Origin: Sophora flavescens
Taxonomy: Eukaryota > Streptophyta > Magnoliopsida > Fabales > Fabaceae
DNA length: 64,000 bases
Reading direction: 5' to 3'
Assembly: GCA_030762895.1 (NCBI GenBank)
Contig: CM061070.1
Location: 105,053,054 to 105,117,053, forward strand
Numbering within the stretch: the stretch's first letter is position 1; each line of letters starts with the position of its first letter. Shown here piece after piece: positions 1 to 11,269 of this stretch. Below the pieces are notes generated by a model. The model was given only the letters and a program-made list of their open reading frames with translations, was not told where the DNA came from and made no database searches. Position numbers and translations under genes: made by a program.

Positions 1-2923
1 ATCCCACTGGTTTTCCATTAACAGAAAAAGAGAGTTTAGCTGATTCTAAGATGACCTTCACCCAATTACAGAACTTAGCATTAAAACCAAATGCCTGCAG
101 CACATTCAACAAAAAGGACCAATCAATTGTATCAAAAGCTTTTGTAATATCAAATTTCAGCATCAAGTTACCACCAAAAACCTTATGATCCAGCAAGTTG
201 ACTGCCTCTGATGCAACACATGTGAAATCTCCAATTTTCCTCTCCCTAATGAACCCTCTTTGCTCTTTCAGAGATGATTTTTGGGGCAAAAGATGCAAGC
301 CTGTCAGCTAGAATTTTAGTTATAATCTTAAATTGAAAGTTGGCCAAGGCAATGGGCCTATAACTCTCAATTCTATCAGCATTAGCCATCTTAGGAATCA
401 AAACAACCAGGTTTGAGTTAAGGTTTTGTAGCAGCCAGCCTTGATTAAAGAATTGCAATACAGAACAGCAGACATCCTTTCCAACAATATTCCAGAATCT
501 TTGAAAAAAAACAACCCCCAAAACCATCAGGTCCAGGGGACCCATTTCCATTCATGCTGAAAACCACAGCTTTGATTTCATCATTGGAAGGCAAGGCAGT
601 GAGCAGGTTGTTGTCTTCATCAGTAACTAGCTTTGGAATGACTGAATCAATAAGACCATTGTCCACACAATTATTATCAGAGGAATAAAGAGAGCTGTAG
701 TAATCTAACACATGCTGCTCTATATCAGTAGCTTCCTCCAAGATCTGGTCTCCAGACTTCAGCACTGTCATTGCTTTAGATGTTGATCTCACTTTTGCAA
801 TTCTGTGAAAGTAGGATGTATTCCTATCACCACTAGTATGCCAATCAATCCTGGCTTTTTCTTTCCAAAAGCTTTCCTGAAAAGCAATAGATTTCTGCAG
901 ATTGATTTGTGCCTGTTGTTCTTCAATTCTCAATTCATCAGAGTAGCCATTATTGGAGATTTGATCCTGAATTTTCTCCACAGTCAAAAGAGCTTCCTCA
1001 ACCTTGGCATGAACATTACTAAAAACAGATTTATTCCAGGTATTAAATTCAGCCTTTAGAGCTTTCAACTTATGTGAGAGGATGAACATTGGACAACCAA
1101 AGAATTCTTTTTTCCAAACCTCCTCCTCCAATAACCTTTGACAATCATCATGGTCTGACCACATTTGAAAGTATTTAAAGGAAGAGGGAAAGGATTCAAT
1201 ACCTTTTTTCAAGATCAATAACAAAGGATGATGATCTGACTTGCTTCTTGGCAAAGTACAGCAAGCACTAGAGCTCCAAAATGATAACCATTCATTATTA
1301 CAAATTGTCCTGTCTAATCTTCTTTCTGAGAATGCCCTACCTTTCCTACCATTTGACCAAGTAAAGGCAACATCTCGTGTTTAAATGGATAAGATGACAA
1401 CTATCAGTCCAAGCTTGAAACTCATCACAAAAAGCTTTTAAGGGAAGACAGTTTCCTTTCTGCTCATTAGAACCCAACATTGCATTAAAGTCACCAATAT
1501 AACACCAAGGGCCTTGATTGTTTTGTTGCAAGTAGGGGTGGCAAAATATCTATTTGTCCACCATCCATCCGGTCCATCCATGAGAAAATACATCCAATCC
1601 ATCCATTTATAAAAAAATAATATAAATGGATTGGATGGATTTGATTATTTTTTTAGTAGATGGTTTATGATCCATCCAATATTTTTTAAAATCCATTGGA
1701 CCAACAATAAAAAATATAATGGATCAACTTTTATCCATTCCAAAACCAATTTATTTTTTTTCATATTATTTTTCACCAAATAAAAAGAAACCTCCATTTA
1801 TAACCAAAAAAAAAAAACACTCCATCTAATTTTCTCTTCCGTTCCCTATTATTTTTTCTTCACTTTTTTTATTTTATTTATCTGCTTTTTTTTCTTTTTT
1901 GTTATATTAAGTATTAACTAATTAATTGTTCTCAAGCACCAGTAGTAGTTCACGTTATCATGTACGTTTTCTTTTTTCGTTGTCTTTTTTTTTTTACTGA
2001 GAAACTTAAAAAAAGTATTAACTAATTGAAAGCACAGAAAGCCGTAACAAGTTTCGTAAAACAATGTCATGGAACGTTGTGGCAAAACAATTGTAGATGC
2101 ACATAATCAATAACTCCCATATAATAATAGAAAAATGGCCGTGATACAAAATGGTCGTGAGATAGAGTGGAGAGAGAGTAAAGATAGAGAGAGAGTAGGA
2201 AAAAAATGAGAGAGAGAAAGGGTAGAGAGAGGAAGAAAGATGAGAGAGAGGGTGAGATAGAGATAATATTTTAAACTTTTCTACAAATTATTTTTTTAAA
2301 AAAAAATATTTTATGGATGGATAAAAGAGATATAAAATTATTTAATTTCTTAAAATAAATTTTAGTGGATAGATATCCATCCATGAAAAGTTGTTAATGG
2401 ATGGATCGGATAGATTTTATTTAATTGATCATGGATGGATTGAATATTTTTTAATGAATTTTTAATGGATTATAATGGATTAATAGATTGTTTTTAATCT
2501 ATCCGTTAAGATCCGAATAAAAATTTATCCGATCCATCCTGTTGCCACATTGCAAGCTAGTTAAATTCAACCACAACTCTCTCCTCTTAACATGAGATGT
2601 GCTTTCATAAATGGCAGCCACATAAACAAATTGATTATCAATACTGACAGATAGACAGACATGTTGAGAAGAAACAGACAAAACAGTAGGAGAAAAATGC
2701 TCAGAACATAGACCCCACAGGTTTGGTAAACTATCAGCTCTATTATTAACAACAAAAGGTTTCAATTTAAGTTGTTTCCAGAAGGACAAAGGGACTAGAT
2801 CCATGGAGATCAAGGCTCAGAGATAAACAAAAAATCAGGTTTATGCAAACCACAAAATTCTTTAAGAACCAATTTAGTGTCTAAATTACCAACACCCCTA
2901 ACATTCCAATACAGGATTTTCAT
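1..2923 (-). pseudogene. LINE ORF2: endonuclease plus partial reverse transcriptase, broken
   Basis: The ATG at 2923 opens with the residues MKILYWNVRG, the usual start of plant LINE endonucleases. A one-base loss near 2815 (TGG to TG in the motif SEPW) shifts the frame. The endonuclease continues at 2813-2557, is interrupted by an inserted element (1533-2548), and resumes at 1531 with the motif GDFNAML. The linker and the start of the reverse transcriptase are open at 1254-510 and include GNGSPGPDG. A frameshift near 510 moves the reading into 551-246 (motif SYRPIALAN). A further shift near 255 leads into the motif FDITKAFDTIDW close to base 90. The C-terminal reverse transcriptase motifs, including the YxDD box, are beyond the window. 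Confidence 0.87.
1533..2548. mobile_element. hAT-like non-autonomous element inserted in the LINE endonuclease
   Basis: The left end reads TAGGGGTGGCAA, a common plant hAT terminus. The right end reads TTGCCAC, the reverse complement of the same terminus but lacking its last five bases. The flanks carry an 8-bp duplication with one mismatch, gTTGCAAG (1525-1532) and aTTGCAAG (2549-2556), which fits hAT. Removing the element and one duplication rejoins the LINE reading frame at the codons for Leu-Gln. The interior holds many ATGGAT repeats in both orientations near the ends, plus a purine-rich GAGAGA stretch at about 2165-2260. No transposase is visible, so this is a MITE or deletion derivative. 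Confidence 0.8.
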
Positions 2924-4497
2924 GAGGCAAAGTTTAGAGGACCTGCTTTAGATTGAGCCATCTGCTTGTTTCTGATTTTTCTCAACTTCTTTTTCTGAGA
3001 TTTTGATAAGACTTTAGTGAAGCTAGAGTCCTCACCCTTATCTTGATCTTGATTTCCAGGAAAAGAAACTGATATATCATCATCCAAATTAGCATCTTTC
3101 CCATCTGCCCAGAACTTAGACTTTAGGAATTTCAAATCCTTCTGCACCTGAGGGCAGACACCAGATGATTGACAGTTAGGAGAGACATTGTTTGCAGATT
3201 CAATTGAGTCAGAAGCAGGCTGTGTCTCTAAAGAATCAGGCACTATCTCATCATTATTATTGCTTCCAGGCACACTATTTTGGACCTGAGTTCCAATATG
3301 ACCTTCATTCTGAGCCATTGCAGCAGCATTGTCATAATAAGAGGATTCATCAAAAACCACTTGTACATCATCATCACTGTCAACAACAAGATTAGGCATA
3401 TCCTGCTGAGATTGCAGATCATCACCACCAATTCCAAGATTCCCGGGGCTACTTCCAATACCAATATTCTGAGCCAAAGGAAGAGCAGATTGCTCCAGAG
3501 CCTGATCAACATTCAGATTGTGAGCAGCTTAGACTACCTCCTCTGCAGCATGGACTAATTGGTTGGTATTTAGAGGCTGTTGAGTATTAACATGATCAGC
3601 TTGTATATCCTCAACAGCATCATGTCCCAATCCTGAACCATTATCTTTTGCTGCATCATTCTGTAATCCTCTTTTAGGCACATAAATAGATTTTAACTAT
3701 GGCTTAGGTTGAACATGGTGATCATCTTTCGATTCTTGCAGAACTTTCTTACCTTCTTTCTTGTTACATTGATCAATAGAACGACCAATTGATTGATAAT
3801 AACTACAAAAAGAAGGCAACTTCTCATAACCAATTTCCACATTGAATGCAAATTTCTCTATTTCAACCATGATTTCGGAAGGGACATCAACCAACACCCG
3901 AGCATAATGACCAAATACCCTATTCCTTGTTGCTTCATCCAATGCAATTGGTGTTCCAACACTAATGGCAATTTCAAATATAATTTTAGGGCGCCAGTAT
4001 TCTTGTGGCAGATTATGAATGCGAATCCAAGATTGCACATGAGTTTGTTTCTGTGTATTTGGATTGAAATCTGGAACCCATTGAAACAATCTTAAAAGAC
4101 CTGGCTTCAAATTCCATGATCCAACTGAGACCTTCCTTAATTCTTCTTGTGTTGCGAAGCAAAATTCATAGTAGCACTTCCCCAATGGTATCATGTTCCA
4201 ATGGTTAAGAGGCTTCCACAAATTCATTAGTTTTGCAAACTTCATCGGTTTACTCCCTTTCTCTAAATGAATTTGACCTCGCAGGTTATTTTTGCAAGCC
4301 TGCAAGCCTTGTTGGTACTCATCTTCTGAGATTGTGATTGAGATATGATCCCCCTTTAAACATCGTTTCGGCAACTGAGACATGGGAATATCGATGGAAC
4401 TGCTTAAAGCCTGTGCAAAGGTTTTACTTTGAGGAGGAGGAGACGCAAGGACATCGTCGACCAATTCAATTAAAAAAATTAAAATCGGTCCGTACAT
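2920..4497 (-). pseudogene. LINE ORF1: DUF4283-like nucleic-acid-binding protein, broken
   Basis: The frame is open from 4497 to 3697, then stops, then continues with one more stop near 3530 to the end at 2920. The first part matches the plant LINE ORF1 pattern: a DUF4283-like region (about residues 45-170, with motifs CYYEFCF and GSWNLKPGLLRLFQW), then IRIHNLPQEYW, then a zinc knuckle. The knuckle is damaged: the expected CX2CX4HX4C appears with Tyr in place of the second Cys and Arg in place of His. The tail is acidic and Gln/Asn rich and ends in a lysine-rich patch. In an active LINE this protein would coat the element RNA. This copy could not make it. Confidence 0.82.
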
Positions 4498-4500
4498 AAG

Positions 4501-5340
4501 ATATTATTTTTAATTTGGTTCCTATATGTGATAATAATTTGTAATTTTGTCCTTCTTATATAAGGACCACTTAGCAGTATGGACCAAATTGAAAACCAGT
4601 GTCACGCATAGGGATCAAATTGATAACTTTTTAAGCACAAGGATCAAATTGAAAATCAGTATCACGTATAGGCAAAAGATTACTTTAACCTATATATTTT
4701 GGTTTTCTTAATCACAATTTGCCACGTCGCATTTTGAAATAGGTAGGCCCCAAGTCACGTGACTAATGATCCTGAACGAGAAATCCATGAGACTTTAACT
4801 ATCTGTTTTCCTCATAAATTTATACATGGATCGGTGTGAATGGGGTGAGAATAGGTTAGGTAATTCTTGGAGGATCGTGAATGAATTCTCTCATATTTTA
4901 TTATTTGGTTAAATCCTCACCATCCAATAAAAAAAAAGGAGAGAGTGATTTTACACTGTGATAAAGAGGAGAGGAGGTTTAAGGATGAGATTTCCCTCCA
5001 CATTATTTTTTCAAATTATTTTTAAATAGAGCAAATTCATTACCTTTTAAAAAAACATATGTAGATAAAGAGGTAGACTAAAGTTTTAAAAGAACTCATT
5101 AGACCTATCACACAGACATATTTAATACATACACACAGGTGTGTTTGTATGCAATAATAATTTTAACGTCCTTTGTTACTTTAGTAATCCCAAGATAAAA
5201 TCAATAAAAATCATTTAAAACATTTAATTAACACATATATCTCATAAGGAAAAATTAAAAAAAATATTTAAAGTCTGAAAATATCTCATATTAAATGATA
5301 TAGTAATAAAATATCCATGTAATGGATATAAATATAAATG
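4501..5340. other. AT-rich spacer with short repeat remnants
   Basis: No gene is seen. The section 4500-4680 repeats the phrase GGACCAAATTGAAAA or close variants three times (about 4580, 4612 and 4640). This looks like a decayed repeat shared with other plant intergenic DNA. The rest is low-complexity AT-rich sequence. Confidence 0.5.
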
Positions 5341-5769
5341 AAAAACCACAAGCCTCAAAACCGGGGGTCTAATTACAATCCGAGAAAAACAATACGTAAA
5401 CAAAAAAAAAAAAGAATGTCGTCAACACCCTCAACCATGCTGCATTACTAACCAACTAAGTGACGAGAAGATGTCTCCTCAGGTCTCTGGGTCCTCAACG
5501 GCGGTGTCCTCGGTCTCTGAAAACAACACTTTTTAATGAGATATAAAATCTCAGTGAACAACAATACAGTTATAAAATATTTCAAAAATAGTGATGTTCT
5601 CAGTGACACACGCAGAATAGGAAAAACTGTCAATGGTACCCGCTAATTTTCCAAAATAATGCTCATAGAAAATACATTTAATTACAACAATCATATAACG
5701 ACGACATAATCAAATATCATATATTAACTAAACAAAGTAACCACACATCACACAATAACACAATCATCC

Positions 5770-6185
5770 AGTGGCTCGGAAACCCCACTTCATGCTGGTT
5801 TCTTGCCCAATTCGGTGACTCGAGAACCTCGTTAAATTGGTTCTTTGCCCCTAGTCTGTGGTGGCTCGGGAACCTCGTTCTAGAATTGATTCCTTGCCAC
5901 CCTCTTTATGGTGACCCGAGAACCTCGTTCTAGAATTGATTCCTTACCCCGATGGTGACTCGGGAATCTCGTTCTAGAATTGATTCCTTGCCACCCACTT
6001 TGTGGTGACCCGAGAACCTCGTTCTAGAATTGATTATGTGCCCCATGGTGACTCGGGAATCCCATTTTATAATTGACTCCTTGCCCCTATGGTGACCCGA
6101 GAACCTCGTAATTAAATGGGTTCCTTGCCTCCCATTAACGGTGACCCGAGAGCCTCGTTCATAAAATGGATTCCTTGTCCCATAT
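5770..6185. repeat. Tandem repeat array, about 45-60 bp units
   Basis: At least eight diverged copies of a unit with the core GTGACCCGAGAACCTCGTT, followed by TCTAGAATTGATTCCTTGCC. Spacing alternates because some units carry the extra segment CACTTTGTGG or similar. The minus-strand ORF across 5930-6220 is only this repeat read through. The section just upstream (5340-5640) is unique-looking, with no recognisable gene. Arrays like this are common in the untranslated regions of large plant LTR retrotransposons, but no flanking LTR could be paired here. Confidence 0.75.
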
Positions 6186-6689
6186 CTTAATTTCGACATC
6201 CCATTAAATGACGATGTCAAAAGTCAATGCATCTATCTTAGGAGGCATAACAACAAACTTCACTCACATATATATATCATTTATATCTCGAATAGAACAT
6301 GTCGAACATATTTTAAATTATAACAATCAAATATACTTATTCTCTTTTTAAACCATAAGCAAAATGGGATTGAATACATGCTATGACTAAGCTATTAAAG
6401 TTCAATTAAATAAAATTATATGCTCCCAGAAGGTAAAACCATGCGTCAGAGGGACACCAATGCCTATTGAATTGAACTTGGCATACAGGACTTCACAAAA
6501 GTAATTAAAGAAAAAAAAAGAAAAATCTACTCCTGTGAGGTTTTGGACGTACAGTATGTTAAGTCTTTAAAATGTTTGATATGCATTTCCCTAAGTTTTG
6601 ATGAAAAATAAACATTGGTTAATGATTTAATTAACCTTCATATTGGTTGCTAACCCATCTATTGAGTGTACAGATTAATAAAAAAATAG

Positions 6690-7510
6690 AATCAGACGTC
6701 CAACAAAGTGAAACAAGCAAACGTCCAACAAAGTGTAACAATCAGACATCCAACAAAGTGAAACAAGCAGACGTCCAACAAAGTGTAACAAGCAGACGTC
6801 CAACACTGTAGTGTTTGTAGCGCACGTCCAAAACACAAGAGAAAGAAACCCGCGTCCAATAAAAATATTAGAAGGCCACATCTACTAAAAAGTATCAGAA
6901 GGCCGCATCTAATAAAAATATCAGAAGGCCGCGCCCACCAAAAAGTATCAGAAGGCCGCGTCTACTAAAAACAACAGGAGGCCGCGTCTACTCAAAGTAT
7001 CAGAAAACCCCGTCCAGTGAGGTATCAAAATTATCCGTCCAATGACGTGGCACTTGGAGCGCGTCCATCAAAGTATCAGAATAACGTGTCCATCAAAATA
7101 TCAGAAAAGACCGTCCAGTGAGGTATCGGAAAGGTCCGTCCAATAACGTGGCATATGTAGCTCGTCCATTAAGGAAGCAGATGGAGCTCGTCCATTAAGG
7201 TCAGAATGTATCCGTCCACTGAAGAACAAGAGACTCTCGTCCAGTAGAGTGACTGAGACTCGCGTCCAGCAGACTAACTGAGACTCTCGTCCAGTAGAGT
7301 GACTGAGACTCTCGTCCACCAGAGTAACTGAGACTCTCGTCCAATAAAATAACTGAGACTCTCGTCCACCAGACTAACAGAGGCTCTCGTCCACTAAAGG
7401 TGACAGAAGCTCTCGTCCACTAAAGGTGACAGAAGCTCTCGTCCACTAAAAGTAACAGAAGTGCTCGTCCACTAAAGGTGACAGAAGCGCTCATCCACAA
7501 GTCTTTGGAC
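6690..7510. repeat. Tandem repeat array, about 25-30 bp units
   Basis: About 30 copies of a short unit built around CGTCCA. The array changes character along its length: AGACGTCCAACAAAGTG at 6690-6800, GGCCGCGTCTACTAAAA at 6880-7000, and CTCTCGTCCACTAAAG at 7230-7490. This gradual drift suggests successive local amplifications. The short minus-strand ORFs here (6675-6881, 7101-7319) are repeat read-through and not genes. Confidence 0.8.
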
Positions 7511-7559
7511 TTGCTGAGTCCTTAATATGGAGCTCGTCTACTAGCCCGAATGAAAACTC

Positions 7560-8800
7560 AAATGACTAGATAGACGTGATTATTTTCAAGATGGAAGCAC
7601 TTATCTTATGATCGCGAATTCTTTAAGGATTATCAGAATCTTGGTTCAAGAACCAGAAAGAGACTTGAAGCCTTCTCTCCTACTCAGTTTCACGATTATC
7701 AAGAAAAGTCAGAAGCTACTCTCTCAAGCAACCTTGGATAATCAGAACCAAAGACCAGTTAAAGAATGCTTCCAACGTGCTTTATTCCCTAGTACCTCTG
7801 GTCCTTACACAAAAAGGGAAGTGTACTCAGCAAAGTACAAAAAGCTCTTTGCTCAACTTTGATATGGCTGTAGCACGATGAATAAAGCCATGATCCTTCA
7901 TGTTAGAATACAACCAACGACTCTGTTGCATTAATGGCTGCCCAGAACGACTCTATTGCATTAATGACTACTCAGAACGACTCTATTGCAATTAATGAAG
8001 TTCTGCTTGAAGCCAACATCTCAGAGGATGTCTCTAACGGATCCTAAATGCTTGAAGACCATAAATATAGAAGTCATTGAAGATGAATAAACAGAATACA
8101 CATTGCATTAAAAACGCCATTACTCTGAGCATTTATTTCTTCATTCTTTTATTCTTTATTCTTCAATCATTTTGAAGTTATTACGCAGACTTTCCCGAGC
8201 CTTACATTTAAACCACTCTCTGAGTGTTAGTGAAAGATATGCCTGTGAGAAATTGTATTTATTACAAACCAAATCTCTCAAACAAACCCAAGTGAGCCTG
8301 AAGAGGCTAGGTGTGAAAACAATACTTGTCTTGAGCCTGAAGAGGCTAGGTGTGCAAATAATACTTGTCTTGAGCCTGAAGAGGCTAGGTGTTCAAATAA
8401 TACTTGTCTTGAGCCTGAAGAGGCTAGGTGTGCAAATAATACTTGTCATGAGCCTGAAGAGACTAGGTGTGCAAATAATACTTGAGTCTGTAACCTTATC
8501 AGCTATAGTGGATAAATCTTGGTGCTGCCAAGGACTGGACGTAGCTCTTTGATTTGAAGAGTGAACCAGGATAAATCACCGTGTCAATCTCTCTTCCCTT
8601 AAACTCTTTAATTGCTTTAGTTTTTCTTGCATCTTTCAAGTGGTGTGTGTGCAATAGTCACCCGTCCATCCTGTATTCTTCCACTCGTCCAAAGCTAGCT
8701 TTCTGTTTGCAAAAAGATTTCAGCTTTGCTTAAATTCTGATAAACACGATTCAACCCCCCCTCTCGTGTTTATAGTTTTCTATTTCACAGTACAGAACTT
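7560..8800 (+). repeat. Sirevirus-like LTR sequence (probable solo or partial LTR)
   Basis: The stretch 8480-8800 has the order seen in Sirevirus-type (SIRE/Maximus) copia LTRs: GGACGTAGCTC, then GTGAACCAGGATAAA, then CTCTCTTCCCTTAAACTC, then ATTCAACCCCCCCTCTCGTG near 8753. A related layout recurs at 57540-59150. The family call is from memory of SIRE-type LTRs, and the LTR ends were not located. No gag or pol sequence lies next to it. The plus-strand ORF at 7608-7862 shows no recognisable domain. Confidence 0.5.
8290..8484 (+). repeat. Five tandem copies of a 39-bp unit
   Basis: Five near-identical 39-bp copies with the core GAGCCTGAAGAGGCTAGGTG, separated by AATAATACTTGTC. Because 39 is divisible by three, the unit stays open in one frame (8172-8552) and gives a 13-residue protein repeat. 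It lies in LTR-like sequence and is better read as an LTR-internal tandem repeat than as a coding gene. Confidence 0.85.
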
Positions 8801-9242
8801 TAGTGATTTTACCATCTGGCTTAAACACAAGAATTTCGTTCAAAGAACGATGAATTAGCAATAAACAATTTCTTTTAGATTTAGGGGAACATACTTACTA
8901 CATCATTTCATCCATCAATTAAAAAAAACTGTCAACACAAACAATCATTCGTATCATGGAGAGGGTTCGTAAAAAATATTGTTACTCACCTCTCGAAGAC
9001 TCCAATGTGCTCTAAAAATTATTTATGATAAAACTAGTGCTTCCTTAAAAATTATTCTTCCCTTCACTGGCCTTCTTGGATCTGTGTATTGTAACAGCTG
9101 TACTGCCAAGGAAAAGAAATGTCTTTCCCTCGTGGTCTCCTGTGTGGCGCGTCCGTCCCCTACCCGTGCGCAGTGAATATATATAGTGCATTAAGCATAG
9201 GTTATTTTATATTTTATTTTTCTTTTAGCCAGGGATGTTACA

Positions 9243-9717
9243 AATGGTATCAGAGCGGCATCTCTCCCAGTACGGTGTGGTTCGGGGACGAACCAAGCGG
9301 AAGCTGGTGGGCATGTGACACCCGGGGCCGACGAGGGCGAGGAGTGGTCGCCGGTACAAGAAGGCACGGACAAGGAGCGGCTCCTGGCAGGCTTCTAGGC
9401 GGAGGGACACATGAATGAACCGATTACACACCTGAATGAGAGGGATCCTGAGACTGTGTAGGTATGGGACTATACAGTTGAGGATGTCTTATATGAATTG
9501 ATTGGTACTACCCATATCAACAAGCTGCATCTTTTTTTCGGAAGCCCATCACTTAAGAACTCCATAGTTAAGCATGCTTGACTTGGAGCAATTCTGGGAT
9601 GGGTGACCTCCTGAGAAGTTTTCTAGGAAGCATGTGAGTGGGGACAAAGTACGCTGAAAAGACCCATGTTGGTCTGTGGGGCAGTCGTCAATCCATAAAG
9701 CAGTCAGGGATGTTACA
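9243..9717 (+). mobile_element. Cassandra-type TRIM retrotransposon, 5' LTR lost or replaced
   Basis: A primer-binding site for initiator tRNA-Met, TGGTATCAGAGC, lies at 9245-9256, two bases after a terminal GGGATGTTACA (9232-9242). The short internal region is GC-rich and has no coding capacity. It leads to a purine-rich stretch (about 9437-9453) and a 3' LTR of about 263 bp (9455-9717) that also ends GGGATGTTACA. The 3' LTR contains 5S rRNA-derived sequence, the hallmark of Cassandra TRIMs. Sequence upstream of 9229 shares only the last dozen or so bases with the 3' LTR and has no 5S part, so the 5' LTR is truncated or replaced. Confidence 0.85.
9509..9640 (+). other. 5S rRNA-derived segment inside the Cassandra 3' LTR
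   Basis: The core CCCATCACTTAAGAACTCC then AGTTAAGCATGC then GGGATGGGTGACCTCCTG matches plant 5S rRNA in order and spacing. Both internal RNA polymerase III promoter blocks, the A box (AGTTAAGCATGC) and the C box (GGATGGGTGACCTCCTG), are well kept. The upstream third is weaker, and the usual 5S ending is replaced by AAGTTTTCTAGGAAGC. It is not a functional 5S gene. In this family the segment can be transcribed by Pol III as part of the LTR. Confidence 0.85.
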
Positions 9718-10309
9718 ATAATAATTTAATATATTATATATAATGTAAAATATAAATTTATTAGTATAATATTTATAGTTTTTGAAAATAATATTTATAG
9801 TATTTATAATATTTATAAATTTATTATTTAAATATAAATGTCTACTTGCTTATTTATTTTTGAATGACTAATCACATATTTATCAGTATAGACCTGATAA
9901 AGAGGCTTACAAGCCTATTAATAAGTGAAACTCTGACCTATTTATAGGTGAAGGTATGTTTAATTAAAGATCTTGATGAAAAATAGACCTTTAAATAGGC
10001 TTTTAGGTCAGGTCAGACTTTGAAGTAGGTCGGACTCAGACCTTAAAAATCGACCTACATCAGACTAATATGTCAGGCTCTGATCTTGAGATTGAAACAC
10101 AAGTCAGATCTGTTCACGCCAGGATCTAACTCGGCCTACCATATTCCCACCCATAAATGTGAAATTATGAGTGCGGTAAGTTTTTAATATTTTTTTTAGT
10201 TTCATGTTTTATATCGAGTTGTATAATCTTTGTTAACTAATGTGTATTGTTATATTTGGAAGCAGCTCGAGTAATTAACAGCATTACAGGGCCGAAGGCA
10301 ATTTTCTAA
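9718..10309. other. AT-rich spacer with a hAT-like remnant
   Basis: No gene. The part 9880-10155 has repeated AGGTC-type words in both orientations and ends at CATATTCCCACCC, whose reverse complement GGGTGGGAATATG resembles a hAT terminus. No matching left end or target duplication was found, so this is only a probable remnant. Confidence 0.4.
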
Positions 10310-10690
10310 GCTCCGTTTGGTTTATATTTTGATAGAATTGATTTTGAAGAATTGATTCTAGAGAATTGATTTTGATAGAATTGATTTTGAAAAAATTGAT
10401 TTGTGTTTGGTAATGATGTTTCAAAAATGGGTTGAAAAGAATTGATTTTGTTTGGATGATATAAATAGAATCACTTTTGATGTGTAAATATAAAGAATTT
10501 TGTGAGTCCCACACCCAAAGTCAATTCTACTCAACAGAAAAACTAAAAATTCTTGCTTCCATCAGAATCAATTATACCCACACAAGAATAAATTATTATC
10601 AACTGAATTTGGTACCCAAACACTCCAGTCATCGTAGCAACGGGAGTTTGGGCACCAAACAATCATTTGCATTGGCAAACAAACAGGCAC
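10310..10690. mobile_element. PIF/Harbinger (Tourist-like) MITE
   Basis: The left end GCTCCGTTTGGTTT and the reverse complement of the right end GTGCCTGTTTGTTT form an imperfect terminal inverted repeat of the GGxxxxGTTTGG type. A TAA target duplication flanks it (10307-10309 and 10691-10693). The interior is AT-rich with AATTGATTTTGA repeats and a partly palindromic core. There is no coding sequence. Confidence 0.7.
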
Positions 10691-11190
10691 TAAGTAGTCT
10701 GATGGCAGCCATAACCCTTGGATATATAGGTTTTTGTTGGCAATTTCAACCAGTTAGTTTATAGTTTATTTGACTAATTTATAAGCTTGTTTGATAGAAA
10801 TAGATATAAAATATATTTGGGAATGCTTAATTATTGGGATTTCAGCTGTTTTGGTTGGAAAAAAGCTTTTTTAAAAAAATCTCTTTGTCTGGGTCTCATG
10901 ATGAATTTGTAAAAAAAGCTTTTATGCCTTAAAAAAGTTGTTTTATCACCATCTGAATTATTGGACTCTTTGATTGTTTCCAATAGATTATTTTTTAGCT
11001 CATATGCTACTTTCCCAACTTACCCCTCAACGTTAACGTACGTGACTCAACTTTGGTGTGACACTGCCTTTTCCCATTTCATCCCTGTTGCCCCCAACGT
11101 GACTGATATACTTTTTCTTTCTTGCATTTCCTTCACCACAATGCTCTTTTAATACAGAGGCCGGCTAAACGGACACAGTTTTGCATACAC
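10691..11190. other. Spacer without recognisable gene
   Basis: AT-rich sequence holding small repeat fragments only. Part of it (about 10740-10930) resembles pieces seen again at 12440-12640 and may be the split halves of one older MITE. No domain is visible in any frame. Confidence 0.35.
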
Positions 11191-11269
11191 AAATACGACA
11201 TCTGCTATAGTAGTGCTATTGTAGCATTTTTTTTAATTTTGATTTTTTTAAAAAAATAAAAATTTTATT

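Larger units (their letters stand above)
1..4497 (-). mobile_element. LINE (L1-type non-LTR retrotransposon), degenerate, truncated by the window edge
   Basis: Read on the minus strand, this stretch has the plant L1-type LINE layout. First comes an ORF1 with a DUF4283-like RNA-binding region and a CCHC-like knuckle. Then comes an ORF2 with an apurinic endonuclease and the start of a reverse transcriptase, which runs off at base 1. ORF1 and ORF2 overlap by ATGA (2920-2923), which suits coupled termination and reinitiation. The copy is dead: ORF1 has in-frame stops, ORF2 has frameshifts, and a hAT-like element sits inside the endonuclease. The 5' end near 4480-4500 is approximate. The 3' end and poly(A) lie outside the window, so no target duplication can be checked. 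Confidence 0.88.

Noticed and set aside
6675..7319. Minus-strand ORFs with Cys/Leu-rich repeats
   Set aside because: They are read-through of the CGTCCA tandem array and change composition with it.
7608..7862. A host gene of 84 codons
   Set aside because: No recognisable domain; it lies in LTR-like sequence between tandem arrays.
8290..8484. Direct repeats resembling a CRISPR array
   Set aside because: The 39-bp units are contiguous and lack unique spacers, and the context is a plant retrotransposon LTR.
8172..8552. A 126-codon ORF with a repeated peptide
   Set aside because: The frame stays open only because the repeat unit is 39 bp. There is no codon or domain support outside the repeat.
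9119..9431. GC-rich ORFs on both strands as host genes
   Set aside because: They overlap the Cassandra primer site and internal region and show no domain.
9509..9640. A functional 5S rRNA gene
   Set aside because: The 5' third and 3' end do not match 5S rRNA, it is a single copy, and it lies in an LTR with a tRNA primer site upstream.
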